In this document: positions 1 through 7,781 of the stretch, piece by piece
Position numbering within the stretch: the first letter of the stretch is position 1
Layout of the letters: each line of letters opens with the position of its first letter
Assembly (NCBI GenBank): GCA_017441605.1
Contig: JAFRXD010000051.1
Location: forward strand, 1-53,874
DNA: 53,874 nt
Source: Thermoguttaceae bacterium
GTDB taxonomy: Bacteria > Planctomycetota > Planctomycetia > Pirellulales > Thermoguttaceae
Reading direction: 5' to 3'
Position numbers and translations under genes: made by a program
Notes under the pieces: model-generated
Databases searched by the model: none
The model's input: only the letters and a program-made list of their open reading frames with translations
Told to the model about the DNA's origin: nothing

Positions 1-64
1 TCCACCAAAGGAAAACGATCTAATAACTTCGTTTGGGGAACGCGGAACTAGCTCGCCGATTTAA

Positions 65-101
65 AAAGAAACGAAAAGAGTCGCAACCCGAGTCGCGACT
101 C
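65..101 (-). terminator. Intrinsic terminator downstream of the basic tail-anchored protein gene
   Basis: Read on the minus strand, a 7-bp stem (GAGTCGC at 95-101 pairing with GCGACTC at 78-84) is followed by a T-rich tract (TTTTCGTTTCTTTTT). It lies about 30 bases beyond the stop codon of the gene at 130-411 and fits an end for that transcript. The stem is short, so strength is uncertain. Confidence 0.55.
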
Positions 102-129
102 CCTTGTTTACCCTGTAAAAAACGTCGAC

Positions 130-411
130 CTATTTGTAGGAGTTCAAATCCAAGTACATAAAGACCGTCGCGGCGATAAAGATTAGAAAACTAATCAACA
201 AAACCAGCGTGTACGCGTCCTTGGGCGCGCGAACGCGAGGCGCCTTAGCCTTGGGCGCTCTTTTACCGACGGGCGAAGGGGCGAAACTATCGTCGGAAAA
301 ACCCTCCGACGAACTTGTGATCTCGACGCTCTTGCCTTTCTTTTCCTTCTTCGCCTTTGGCGCCTTAGGAGCCTTAGGAGCTTTTTCCTTCTTGGGCTTA
401 GCCTTGGCCAT
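130..411 (-). CDS. Small lysine/alanine/proline-rich tail-anchored membrane protein
   Basis: This 93-residue protein is not assigned to a family. Residues 1-27 are a histone-tail-like run of Lys, Ala and Pro with repeated KAP units. Residues 28-50 are Ser/acidic, and 51-65 are again basic. Residues 67-87 form one hydrophobic segment (YTLVLLISFLIFIAATVF) ending a few residues before the C terminus. By the positive-inside rule the basic part should be cytoplasmic, giving a C-terminally anchored protein that could bind nucleic acid or acidic partners; this is inference. The start is supported by AGGAG upstream of the ATG. It lies 57 bases downstream of the coiled-coil membrane protein gene and is probably cotranscribed with it. 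Confidence 0.75.
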   Translation of the reverse strand: MAKAKPKKEKAPKAPKAPKAKKEKKGKSVEITSSSEGFSDDSFAPSPVGKRAPKAKAPRVRAPKDAYTLVLLISFLIFIAATVFMYLDLNSYK

Positions 412-468
412 CGCAACGTTTCTCCTGTTGTAATCCGGTCGTATTTACGCTAGGAACTCCTGTTCGAC

Positions 469-1299
469 CTAATTCGCCTGTGAATAAACCCGGTCGCCTC
501 CTTGCATCAATCCTTGGCGATACTCGGGCAGAATTTTGCAGACGGCGCGATTGGGCTCGACCACGACGACCTCGATCTTACCGAGATAACTATCGTCCCG
601 TTTCACGTCGAGCCTGTTGTGTTCGCGAAGTCCGTCGTCGGAACCGATCGAAATACTCACCAATCCATCGTTCGTTACCGTGGAGATCGTTCCGGCGACC
701 GGAACTTTGGGAAGTTCGGAATAATCTCCGGGATTTGCCGAAAGTCCGTGCTGATTAAGAACTTCAAGCGCCTCGTCGTAAGCTCCCGTCAGTTCTTCCT
801 GCTCGGATTGCAAATCCCCGTACTTAGTGGACAGATCGTGCAATTTTTCCATCGTTTCGGCAAGGTCGCGAAGGTAGGAGGCGCGAAGCCCTTGCGCTTT
901 CTTGAGCTCGTCGGAAGTGACGTCGTATTTCGCGTGAATGTCCCGAATATATTCCGTGTTCGCGGTAACCGTTTGATTCGCGCGGTCGAGATCCTGCTCC
1001 AATTTCTCGTTGACGTCCTTGAGCTTCGAGTTCTCGTCCTGCATTTCGGCGACCTTGGTCATCGTCGCCTCGACCATCTTCGTGTAAGACTCCCTGCCTT
1101 CGTCGATCTTTTGCGCCAGTTCCTTTTTCTGCGCCTCCAACTTGGTCTTTTCGTTATTGGCGTCGGTTAACTGCTTTTGCAATTCGTCGGCTTTCGTTTT
1201 CCAGTTTTTATGAGACGCGTACGAAATGACGCTGGTCGTGAGAACGACGACGCTCATCAACGCAATCAAACCGACAAATATTTTTCCTACCAAGTTCAT
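469..1299 (-). CDS. Coiled-coil membrane protein with C-terminal beta-rich domain
   Basis: The 276-residue protein has one N-terminal transmembrane helix (about residues 5-27), a long heptad-rich coiled coil (about 33-185, rich in Lys, Glu, Gln and Leu) and a compact C-terminal domain (about 200-275) rich in Val, Ile and Gly. That domain contains a GLVSISIGSDDGL stretch followed by DRVY near the end. The layout resembles envelope proteins such as MreC in outline (anchor, coiled coil, beta domain), but it is not clearly MreC and no mreB or mreD is nearby. The start ATG has AAGGAG about 9 bases upstream. The helix and the following coil suggest the bulk is outside the cytoplasm. Function is unknown. 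Confidence 0.75.
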   Translation of the reverse strand: MNLVGKIFVGLIALMSVVVLTTSVISYASHKNWKTKADELQKQLTDANNEKTKLEAQKKELAQKIDEGRESYTKMVEATMTKVAEMQDENSKLKDVNEKLEQDLDRANQTVTANTEYIRDIHAKYDVTSDELKKAQGLRASYLRDLAETMEKLHDLSTKYGDLQSEQEELTGAYDEALEVLNQHGLSANPGDYSELPKVPVAGTISTVTNDGLVSISIGSDDGLREHNRLDVKRDDSYLGKIEVVVVEPNRAVCKILPEYRQGLMQGGDRVYSQAN

Positions 1300-1596
1300 A
1301 GGGGAACGTCTCCTTCAATCGAAAGAACCCGTTGCTATCTACGACGCGGTTCTAACGCACTGGCTGGTCTCGACGCAAATGCGGCGCTCTTATTCACAGG
1401 GGCGAGCGCTCAACGTCAAAAACGCGAAACGCTCGCGGTGTTCTAGTATAATCCCGCCCGCGACGCTAGGGGGAACTTTTGTTTCAAAATCGAGGGCTTT
1501 TCTTAAAAAACCCTACTGTAAAAACAAAAATAACGATTTTAACGAATAGTGAGCTCGCCCGTCGGTTCGTTAAAACGCCACTCTCTGGTTCTGTCG

Positions 1597-2616
1597 TCAG
1601 TCTTTGAACGGTAAAAACTCGACGAGCAACGTGGAACCGTCGTTGGCCGCCGGCGCGACGCTTAGCGGCTTGCCCGAACATATGTCGAGCGAATGCGAGT
1701 GAATGTGCCCCGTGAACGCGCCGAGAAGATTGGGCGCTTCCAATAATTCGTTTCGGAAAGCGTAGGTCGTCTCCGTGTGACCCTCCTTGGGCCACTGGGG
1801 TCTTCGCTCTATTTTGTAATTGCCGTCGGAATCCGCGTTCCACTTCGGGTGACCAACGCCAAAACCTACCGAACGACCGGGCGCGTAGAGCGGAATGTGC
1901 ATAAAAATCGCGCTCGGAGCGCCGGAAGCCAACTCTTCGCGAACAAAGTCGAGTTGTTTGGGAAGAATCTCGTAAATAGAGTCGTCCACCAGTAACAATT
2001 TGATTCCCTTTACGTCGACTGAATACGCCAATGGGTCGACCCCTTGGGGGTAAAGCGGCTTTAAACGCTTTTCAATCCATTCGTCTCGTAGCTCGCGTTC
2101 GGAACCTAGCATTCCTTCGAAATGCCAGTCGTGATTCCCGGCGACGTAATAGAACGGGATCCCCGTTTTCTCGAGTTGTTCCAAAACGTAATCCACTCCG
2201 GCGGCGGTCGGAAAACTGACGATATCTCCAGTGAGAACGATGGCGTCGGGTTTCTGAGACGGCGCTTCGTCGGCGATCGCTTTGAACATTTCAATTGGAT
2301 TCGTCGATTCGCCCGTTTGGAAATTTTTGGTCGAGTTGTACGCTTTAGCCATTCTTCCGGAAAACTCGCGATACTCTTCTCCTCGCTCGTCGTCCAGATA
2401 GAGGTGCGAATCGGATATTTGCAATATTTTGACCGGTTCTGAGATCGCCTTGGAATAGAACCTCAAACGACGTCCGTCCATTGAAAACGTTGCGTCGGAA
2501 AAATCGGGAGCCGACCTCTCTTGAGCGAACAAATTGTTCCGGGAAACGAGAGCCGTCGATACGAGCGCCGTCGACGCGCCAAAAAAACGCCGCCGCGAAA
2601 ATGAATTCTTAAACAT
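1597..2616 (-). CDS. Tat-exported metallophosphoesterase
   Basis: This is a calcineurin-like metallophosphoesterase of 339 residues. The N terminus has a twin-arginine signal (SRRRFFG, then an Ala/Ser/Val-rich hydrophobic core ending near residue 31 at FAQE). Two-metal-centre motifs appear in the normal order: DSH at 69-71, GD at 130-131, GNHD at 160-163, then FMHIP and GHIHSH towards the C terminus. The family hydrolyses phosphomono- or diesters; the substrate here is unknown. Export by Tat suggests the metal centre is loaded in the cytoplasm. The gene starts 10 bases after the stop of the radical SAM gene, so the two are very likely cotranscribed. A weak hairpin at 1493-1514 lies downstream. 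Confidence 0.85.
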   Translation of the reverse strand: MFKNSFSRRRFFGASTALVSTALVSRNNLFAQERSAPDFSDATFSMDGRRLRFYSKAISEPVKILQISDSHLYLDDERGEEYREFSGRMAKAYNSTKNFQTGESTNPIEMFKAIADEAPSQKPDAIVLTGDIVSFPTAAGVDYVLEQLEKTGIPFYYVAGNHDWHFEGMLGSERELRDEWIEKRLKPLYPQGVDPLAYSVDVKGIKLLLVDDSIYEILPKQLDFVREELASGAPSAIFMHIPLYAPGRSVGFGVGHPKWNADSDGNYKIERRPQWPKEGHTETTYAFRNELLEAPNLLGAFTGHIHSHSLDICSGKPLSVAPAANDGSTLLVEFLPFKD

Positions 2617-2626
2617 AGCGAACTTT

Positions 2627-4522
2627 CTATTCGTCTAACGAAGAAGGTTGAAACTTGGTCAACTTGCATTGTCGACTGAGCTCGTTTTCTTCTTTTAGTT
2701 TCTCTTTACCGTTGTAGAGGACTATGTGGTCCCAGGGGAGTTCGGAGTCGAGCAAGTACGGTTCGTGAGCGATTAAGTTGACGTTGATTCCAACTGTTTT
2801 TATCGCTTCTTCCCAAAGTTCGGGACGAAAGTGTTCCCGCCAGGGATCGAGCCTCGCGCCCAATCGCCAAGCGCTTTCCACCACCGCCCCGATTCGACGA
2901 TCGCCGCGAGTTAGAAGTCCCTCTAACAGGCTGACGCTTAATTCGTGATACTTCACGTCGACCGAGCGTTCGCGTCGCGTTTGACGAAGGATTCGATGCG
3001 CTTCGACGAAATACTCGCGCGGCTTCATCGGTTCCCATTGCAACGGTGTGTGAGGTTTGGGAACGAAATTGGAAACGTTGGCGACAATTTGCGGCCACTT
3101 GTTGCGGGTTTCCTTTCCGAGTCGGCACATCTCGTTCGCCAACTCGACGATTCCCGCGACGTCCGCTTCCGTTTCGTGAGGAAATCCGCACATGAAGTAC
3201 ATTTTAATTCGGGAAAATCCGTTTTCAAACGCGGCTTTGCAACCGGCGCGAAGGTCCTCGTTGGTCACGCGCTTGGCGATCCGGCGTCTCATTTTGTCGA
3301 GCGCCGCCTCGGGAGCCACCGTAAGACTCGACGAGCGCTCCGTCGTAAGTCCTTGAACGACGGAACTCAACTGGTGATTAACCCGGAGACTCGGAACGGA
3401 AAGAGCTATGCCCTTTGGACAAAGAGCCGCTTGGATTTTTTGGAGCGCCTCCTCGAACCTGGGATACTCGCTGGAAGAAAGCGAAAGCAACGTCGCGTCG
3501 TCAACTCCCGTGTTGGCGCAAGCGTCTCGGATCGTTTCAATGATAAGATCCACGGAGCGCGTTCGAATCGGCCGTTTCAGTTGCGTGCTCTGGCAAAAGC
3601 GACACTTTTGCGGACATCCCCGCATTATCTCGACCGATATCCTATCTTGAACGCTCTCGATGAGCGGTAATATAGGTTGTTTTGGGGGAGGAAATGCGTT
3701 TAGATCGCGAACGATCGCCGCGCGAACGTACTCCGGAACGTCGTCCATAACGGGACGCGGGCGCAGCGCGCGACCGGACTCGTCGTAATCGACTTGATAA
3801 AACTCGGGAACGTACGCGCTCGGGATTTTTTTCGCGACTTCCAGTAGCGCTTCGTGCCTCAGCGCGCGCGACTTCTCCGGATCGAGTCCCTTTTGCGGGA
3901 AAAAGCCCGACTTTGACGCGAGAGGGCGCTCGATTCCGACTCGTTTCCGCAGATCGCTCCACAATTCCAAAAGTTGAGGCGCCGTCTCCTCGCCGTCTCC
4001 AATCAAGAAAACGTCAACGAAATCGGACAACGGTTCCGGATTACAAGACGCCGGACCTCCGGCGGCTATTAGCGGCGCGTCGATTCCGCGCTCTCTTCGA
4101 TGCAATGGAATTCGACCAAGGTCGAGCATCGTTAGAACGCTGGTGTAACAAAGTTCGTATTGGAGCGTGAACGCCACGACGTCAAACGCGTTTAACGGCG
4201 AGAACGTTTCCAGCGAATAAAGCGGGAGCCCGTTGGCGCGCAATAATTCCTCAAAATCAGGACTTGGACAAAACGCCCGTTCGCAGGAAAGATTGCGTTT
4301 TTGATTCGTAATGTCGTACAGAACCGCAAGCGCGATATTTGACGTTCCGATCGAATAGACGTCGGGAAAACAGAAACACATCCGACCGTCGACCGATTCG
4401 GCGGGCTTGACTATCTGGCCGACCTCGCCGCCTATGTATTGCCCCGGCGTTCGTATGTCGGGTAGGAGGAGACTCTCGATAGAACGTCTTAGTTCGGGGT
4501 CAAAAAAATAGGGCGCGGGCAT
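2627..4522 (-). CDS. B12-binding-type radical SAM protein (TIGR03960-like)
   Basis: This 631-residue protein has the radical SAM cluster motif CxxxCxxC at C303, C307 and C310 (within RGCPQKCRFC), which holds a 4Fe-4S cluster that cleaves S-adenosylmethionine. The N-terminal 200 residues resemble the cobalamin-binding-like domain of YgiQ/TIGR03960 proteins (FPDVYSIG near 52-59, AAGGPASCNPEP near 153-163, DVFLIGDGEE near 170-179). In many bacteria TIGR03960 proteins are fused to or followed by a DUF2344 domain involved in tRNA or ribosome-related modification. No such domain follows here. The reaction is not known. A good promoter lies upstream, and no strong Shine-Dalgarno sequence precedes the ATG. 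Confidence 0.85.
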   Translation of the reverse strand: MPAPYFFDPELRRSIESLLLPDIRTPGQYIGGEVGQIVKPAESVDGRMCFCFPDVYSIGTSNIALAVLYDITNQKRNLSCERAFCPSPDFEELLRANGLPLYSLETFSPLNAFDVVAFTLQYELCYTSVLTMLDLGRIPLHRRERGIDAPLIAAGGPASCNPEPLSDFVDVFLIGDGEETAPQLLELWSDLRKRVGIERPLASKSGFFPQKGLDPEKSRALRHEALLEVAKKIPSAYVPEFYQVDYDESGRALRPRPVMDDVPEYVRAAIVRDLNAFPPPKQPILPLIESVQDRISVEIMRGCPQKCRFCQSTQLKRPIRTRSVDLIIETIRDACANTGVDDATLLSLSSSEYPRFEEALQKIQAALCPKGIALSVPSLRVNHQLSSVVQGLTTERSSSLTVAPEAALDKMRRRIAKRVTNEDLRAGCKAAFENGFSRIKMYFMCGFPHETEADVAGIVELANEMCRLGKETRNKWPQIVANVSNFVPKPHTPLQWEPMKPREYFVEAHRILRQTRRERSVDVKYHELSVSLLEGLLTRGDRRIGAVVESAWRLGARLDPWREHFRPELWEEAIKTVGINVNLIAHEPYLLDSELPWDHIVLYNGKEKLKEENELSRQCKLTKFQPSSLDE

Positions 4523-4602
4523 TGGCTTGGTTCTATGCGAACGAAATGAAGACTCGCAATAGTCGAGCGGTCGACGATACCGACCGCTTGGAAACGCCCC
4601 AT

Positions 4603-4630
4603 ATTATATGCGAGTCGAGCCTCGTTTCAA
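4603..4630 (-). promoter_or_regulatory. Sigma-70-type promoter for the radical SAM operon
   Basis: On the minus strand, TTGAAA (4625-4630) and TATAAT (4603-4608) are separated by 16 bp. This gives a leader of about 75 bases to the radical SAM start at 4522. The call rests on consensus match and position only. Confidence 0.6.
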
Positions 4631-4790
4631 GTCGAAAGACCCTTTGTCCCTTTTGAAAAAAATCGTTAAAAAGTTTTTTGGTTGAAACGTCCAAAAGGTT
4701 TGTTCGTCTTCAAACATCGACGTCTCGCGTCCCTTTGGGACGAAACGACGTTTCGGATTTGCGACAACTTTTCCTTACTAGGAGAAAACG

Positions 4791-5933
4791 ATGAATTTGA
4801 ATTTCAAGAAAAGCTATTTCCAAGTTTTGCTCTTGGGCGCCGCGATTTGCGCCCTGTCCGTTTCGAGTCTTCGCGCCCAAGACGTCCCTTGTCCTTTTGC
4901 CGACGACGACGTTATTCTTTGCGCTTCCCCTTCCACTTTTGCGCAAGTTGATTCGGTGAAAGATGTTTGGAATCTAGACGAAACCCAGAATCTCTTCAAC
5001 AAGCTCTTTGAAAAAGCCGACAAGGAACTGGCTAAAGCGATTGAAAAAGACCCCTCCCAAAAGGAGCGCGTCGACTTTATTTCCTCGCTCGTTCGTAACG
5101 ACGTCGGAGAGAGTTCCGTTTCCAAGGCGGCGTTCTTCTGCTACTTCAAATACGTTGACGGCGTTATTTTCGCCGTTGATATTCCCGAAAACGCCGAGAA
5201 GCCCGAGGACGTCGCCCCCGGCGTTTCTATGACCTACGTTCTCAATTCCGATCCTTCCAACATTAACGTTGATCGTTTCTTTAAAGAAGGCGAAGATTTT
5301 GAAATCGTTAAAAAGACCGACAAAGAAAAGCTCGCTAAGATCTTTGTGAAAGAAAAGGGCGAGCTCAAAGCGACCATCTTCTTTGGCGAAACGAAAGTCA
5401 AAGATATGGACAAATACGTCGTTGTTTTTGCCGGTTCGCAAGAAGGAGCCGAAAAGAAGATTTCTCGTTTCCAGCAAACGAACGATTTCATCGCGAAGCG
5501 CGCCGATGGTAAACTTTTTGTCGATCATATGTTCAAGACCGGCTTGTTTGAGAAAGTCGTCGCGAAAATGGGCGAAAAGAAGGACGACTTCGACGATGGC
5601 GCCAAAGTTGCCTACGATATGATCCAAAAAGTTAAGTCGTTCCGTTTCCAGGTCAATGGCGACGCCGAGGGAATCTGCGTCGAGACTACTTTAGAGACTG
5701 TCGACGCCGATTCCGCGCAAACCTTCGCGGATCTTGCCAACGGCGGTTTGGCCGCGCTTCGCATTAAGGCTAAGGCCGAAGACAATCCTTCCGACGAGCT
5801 GAAGTTCGCCATCGAAATTCTGAAGAAGATCGAGGTCGCTAAGGGCGACGGTAGCGTCGTCGTTGGCAAAGCGCCGATTTCCGCCGAACAAATGAAGACG
5901 GTCGCGAAATACGTCAATGAGAAAGCGAAATAA
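4791..5933 (+). CDS. Secreted protein of unknown function
   Basis: The 380-residue protein has a clear Sec signal peptide (basic MNLNFKKSY start, hydrophobic core, likely cleavage after SLRA near residue 29). The mature part is rich in Lys, Asp, Glu and Val, with repeated mixed alpha/beta patterns (for example the FFGETKVKDMDKYVVVFAG region). I recognise no catalytic motif. Such proteins are common in planctomycetes as uncharacterised periplasmic or surface proteins. AGGAG sits just before the ATG, and a strong terminator follows at 5977-6016, so this is probably a single-gene transcript. Codon choice leans towards GAC, GAA, AAG and GTC, which may mean high expression; this was not measured. 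Confidence 0.8.
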   Translation: MNLNFKKSYFQVLLLGAAICALSVSSLRAQDVPCPFADDDVILCASPSTFAQVDSVKDVWNLDETQNLFNKLFEKADKELAKAIEKDPSQKERVDFISSLVRNDVGESSVSKAAFFCYFKYVDGVIFAVDIPENAEKPEDVAPGVSMTYVLNSDPSNINVDRFFKEGEDFEIVKKTDKEKLAKIFVKEKGELKATIFFGETKVKDMDKYVVVFAGSQEGAEKKISRFQQTNDFIAKRADGKLFVDHMFKTGLFEKVVAKMGEKKDDFDDGAKVAYDMIQKVKSFRFQVNGDAEGICVETTLETVDADSAQTFADLANGGLAALRIKAKAEDNPSDELKFAIEILKKIEVAKGDGSVVVGKAPISAEQMKTVAKYVNEKAK

Positions 5934-5976
5934 AGCGACCGCTTGATCTCCCGATACACGTCGTCTTTTATCGCTT

Positions 5977-6016
5977 GACGCGTTCGTTGAAGAGAAACGA
6001 GCGCGTCGAGTTTTTT
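5977..6016 (+). terminator. Strong intrinsic terminator after the secreted-protein gene
   Basis: A 12-bp stem (GACGCGTTCGTT at 5977-5988 with AACGAGCGCGTC at 5996-6007, one G-T wobble) encloses a 7-base loop and is followed within three bases by six T residues. It ends only 17 bases before the sigma-factor ATG, so it separates the two transcription units or limits read-through into the sigma gene. Confidence 0.8.
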
Positions 6017-6033
6017 AGCGCGACTCGACTCGA

Positions 6034-6663
6034 ATGAAAGAACAAACCTATATCGACGACTCCGAATTGGTCGAACGATTCCGAAATGGAGATCGAGACA
6101 TATTCGACGTCATTGATCGCCGCTATCGTAATTGTCTTGTTCGATTCTTTCGTCGACGATCTTGCTCGTTAGATTTGGCCGAAGACTTGGCGCAAGAGAC
6201 GTTAGTCCGCGCGCTGCGCTCGTTGGATTCTTTACGAGACGGGGCGTTTCTTTCTCAATGGCTTTATCGAATCGCCTATAACAACTGGATTGACTGGACT
6301 AGGAAGAATAGTTTTTCTGTTTCGCGGGCCGTTTCTTACGACGAACTTGCCTTAAACGATTCGCGAAACGAGTCAGATCGACGAGAGGTCGCGTTTTCTG
6401 GAAAGGAACGACGACCTTGTGGAAACTCCTTTGGGCGCGAGCCTCCGGACGCGCGCGCGGAGCGCGCCGAAGCTGTTGGGAACATATGGCGCGTCGCTCA
6501 AGATATTTTGACGGACGTCGAATTTAGAATACTGTGGGCAAAATACGTCGAAGAGCGCGGCGATAACGAAATAGCCGAAGCGTTTCGTAAAAAACCGGGA
6601 AACGTTCGCGTTCTCCTAACGAGAATCAGAAAGAAACTGGTTAGAAAATTACGTTTGGAATAA
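6034..6663 (+). CDS. ECF-type RNA polymerase sigma factor
   Basis: This 209-residue protein has the two domains of extracytoplasmic-function sigma-70 factors. Region 2 spans about residues 7-95 (FRNGDRDIFDVIDRRY, then DLAEDLAQETLVRA, then WLYRIAYNNWIDWTRK), which contacts core polymerase and the -10 element. Region 4 spans about 155-207 (ILTDVEFRILWAKYVEERGDNEIAEAF, then KKPGNVRVLLTRIRKKL), a helix-turn-helix that reads the -35 element. The linker (about 100-150) is unusually long and rich in Arg, Ser and Glu. No good Shine-Dalgarno sequence is seen, and a terminator sits just upstream, so basal expression may be low. It is followed 31 bases later by a membrane protein that may control it. 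Confidence 0.85.
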   Translation: MKEQTYIDDSELVERFRNGDRDIFDVIDRRYRNCLVRFFRRRSCSLDLAEDLAQETLVRALRSLDSLRDGAFLSQWLYRIAYNNWIDWTRKNSFSVSRAVSYDELALNDSRNESDRREVAFSGKERRPCGNSFGREPPDARAERAEAVGNIWRVAQDILTDVEFRILWAKYVEERGDNEIAEAFRKKPGNVRVLLTRIRKKLVRKLRLE

Positions 6664-6694
6664 TCGCGGATCTCGCGTCCAGCGGAGAGAAGAG

Positions 6695-7309
6695 ATGAAC
6701 GATCGAAAGAAAACAAACGACCTTTCCTACGAAGAAAGGTTGCGCGCCGATATAGACGATTTTCTCGAGCTTTTGCCTTCCGACATTGGGGTCGATTTTT
6801 TCGCGAAGCAATCGAGAAAGACCCGATTTGAAAACAAAAGTTTATTTTCGATCGCGGCGATTGTTCTCGTTCTGCTAACGTTCGGAATTGTTCTTCGGTA
6901 CTTTCTTTCGACGTCCGAGGTCCCGGAAGGCAAGGGCGTCTCGGAGCGCCTCGCCTTCAAGACTAAGGTCGAGTCGGACGATCTCGAGATCGTAGACGAG
7001 TTAGACTCGCCCTCGGAAAGCGAAGAGTTGGGGGATTTCGTTGGGTTGACCGAAAACCTTATCGATTATTCCGCTGCAAAAATCGGAGTGTGGGAAGAAA
7101 ACTTGGAATCCGCTCTCGTCTTGCCCGTTTCGTTTAATTCGATCTCTCAATCCTTGGTTCCTCGCGCCTCCGAAGACGCGTCGGACGACGGGGCGCCCGA
7201 GACGACGGGGCTTGAGTCCCTTTGCGAGTCTCTTTGTTCGGACGAATCCGTTTTACGTTTCGATCCGCTAGTTCAAACAGTTGGAGTTCTTTTCTTTCAG
7301 CGTCCTTGA
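6695..7309 (+). CDS. Single-pass membrane protein, possible sigma-factor regulator
   Basis: The protein has 204 residues: a cytoplasmic-looking N-terminal segment of about 48 residues, one transmembrane helix (about 49-69, LFSIAAIVLVLLTFGIVL), and a strongly acidic Ser/Glu/Asp-rich C-terminal part. The arrangement (ECF sigma gene, then a single-pass protein with a short inner domain) is that of sigma/anti-sigma pairs. I see no recognisable zinc-binding anti-sigma motif (HxxxCxxC), so this role is inferred from position only. The start has a purine-rich GGAGAGAAGAG directly before the ATG. It could also be an unrelated envelope protein cotranscribed with the sigma gene. Confidence 0.65.
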   Translation: MNDRKKTNDLSYEERLRADIDDFLELLPSDIGVDFFAKQSRKTRFENKSLFSIAAIVLVLLTFGIVLRYFLSTSEVPEGKGVSERLAFKTKVESDDLEIVDELDSPSESEELGDFVGLTENLIDYSAAKIGVWEENLESALVLPVSFNSISQSLVPRASEDASDDGAPETTGLESLCESLCSDESVLRFDPLVQTVGVLFFQRP

Positions 7310-7407
7310 GTTCTAGTCCCGTACTTAGTCGACGCAAGTTGGGTATAAGACAAACTTAATTTGCTTTCCGGTATTTTAAGAATAAGTTAAAATGGGAACT
7401 TCTCGAG

Positions 7408-7435
7408 TTGACGAAAAAAGCAAGCGCGATATAAT
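7408..7435 (+). promoter_or_regulatory. Near-consensus sigma-70-type promoter upstream of carB
   Basis: TTGACG (7408-7413) and a perfect TATAAT (7430-7435) are separated by 16 bp, predicting a start site near 7442. This is one of the best promoter matches in the window, and carB is the first gene downstream. Confidence 0.7.
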
Positions 7436-7441
7436 GGGCGC

Positions 7442-7781
7442 GAATTAGGCGGGCTCGAAAACGAGCCGCGCGCGCCCATTCGCCTTCGTAGCGTTGAACG
7501 CTCGGACGCCGAGAAAGCGCCGTGAAATGCCTTGCGCGACGTTCCGTTTTGCTCTAACGGGCGTCGGGACGAAAGTCTTTCGAACGCTCGACGAGCGCCG
7601 ACTTTGTTTTAGAAAAGGTCGCGTCGTTAAGGCGTTTTTTTTTGATTTTTTCCAACGATTCGCGATTTTCCCGCCTCTATGCGAGCCGCGTTTCGACGGA
7701 AGGTTGGCTTTTTCTCCGCGGCGACGGCAACCTTCGAAGTTACCGCAACGGCAACGCCATTTTTCTTGGGAGAAAGCTAAG
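7442..7781 (+). promoter_or_regulatory. Long 5' leader of carB
   Basis: About 340 bases separate the predicted transcription start from the carB ATG. The leader opens with a compact hairpin (GGCTCG, AAAA loop, CGAGCC at 7452-7467) and holds a T-rich tract near 7634-7650. The carB frame stays open through part of it, but the implied peptide is Arg/Phe-rich and unlike any carB N terminus, so I treat it as untranslated. Long leaders on pyrimidine genes often carry attenuation control, but I could not identify a known element such as a PyrR site. Confidence 0.4.

Noticed and set aside
1493..1514. Hairpin AGGGTTTTTTAAGAAAAGCCCT downstream of the metallophosphoesterase
   Set aside because: The stem is mostly A-T and no T-tract follows on either strand, so I do not call a terminator.
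7494..7781. In-frame N-terminal extension of carB
   Set aside because: The 96 extra residues are Arg/Phe-rich and unlike CarB; the family N terminus begins at 7782, which has its own start context.
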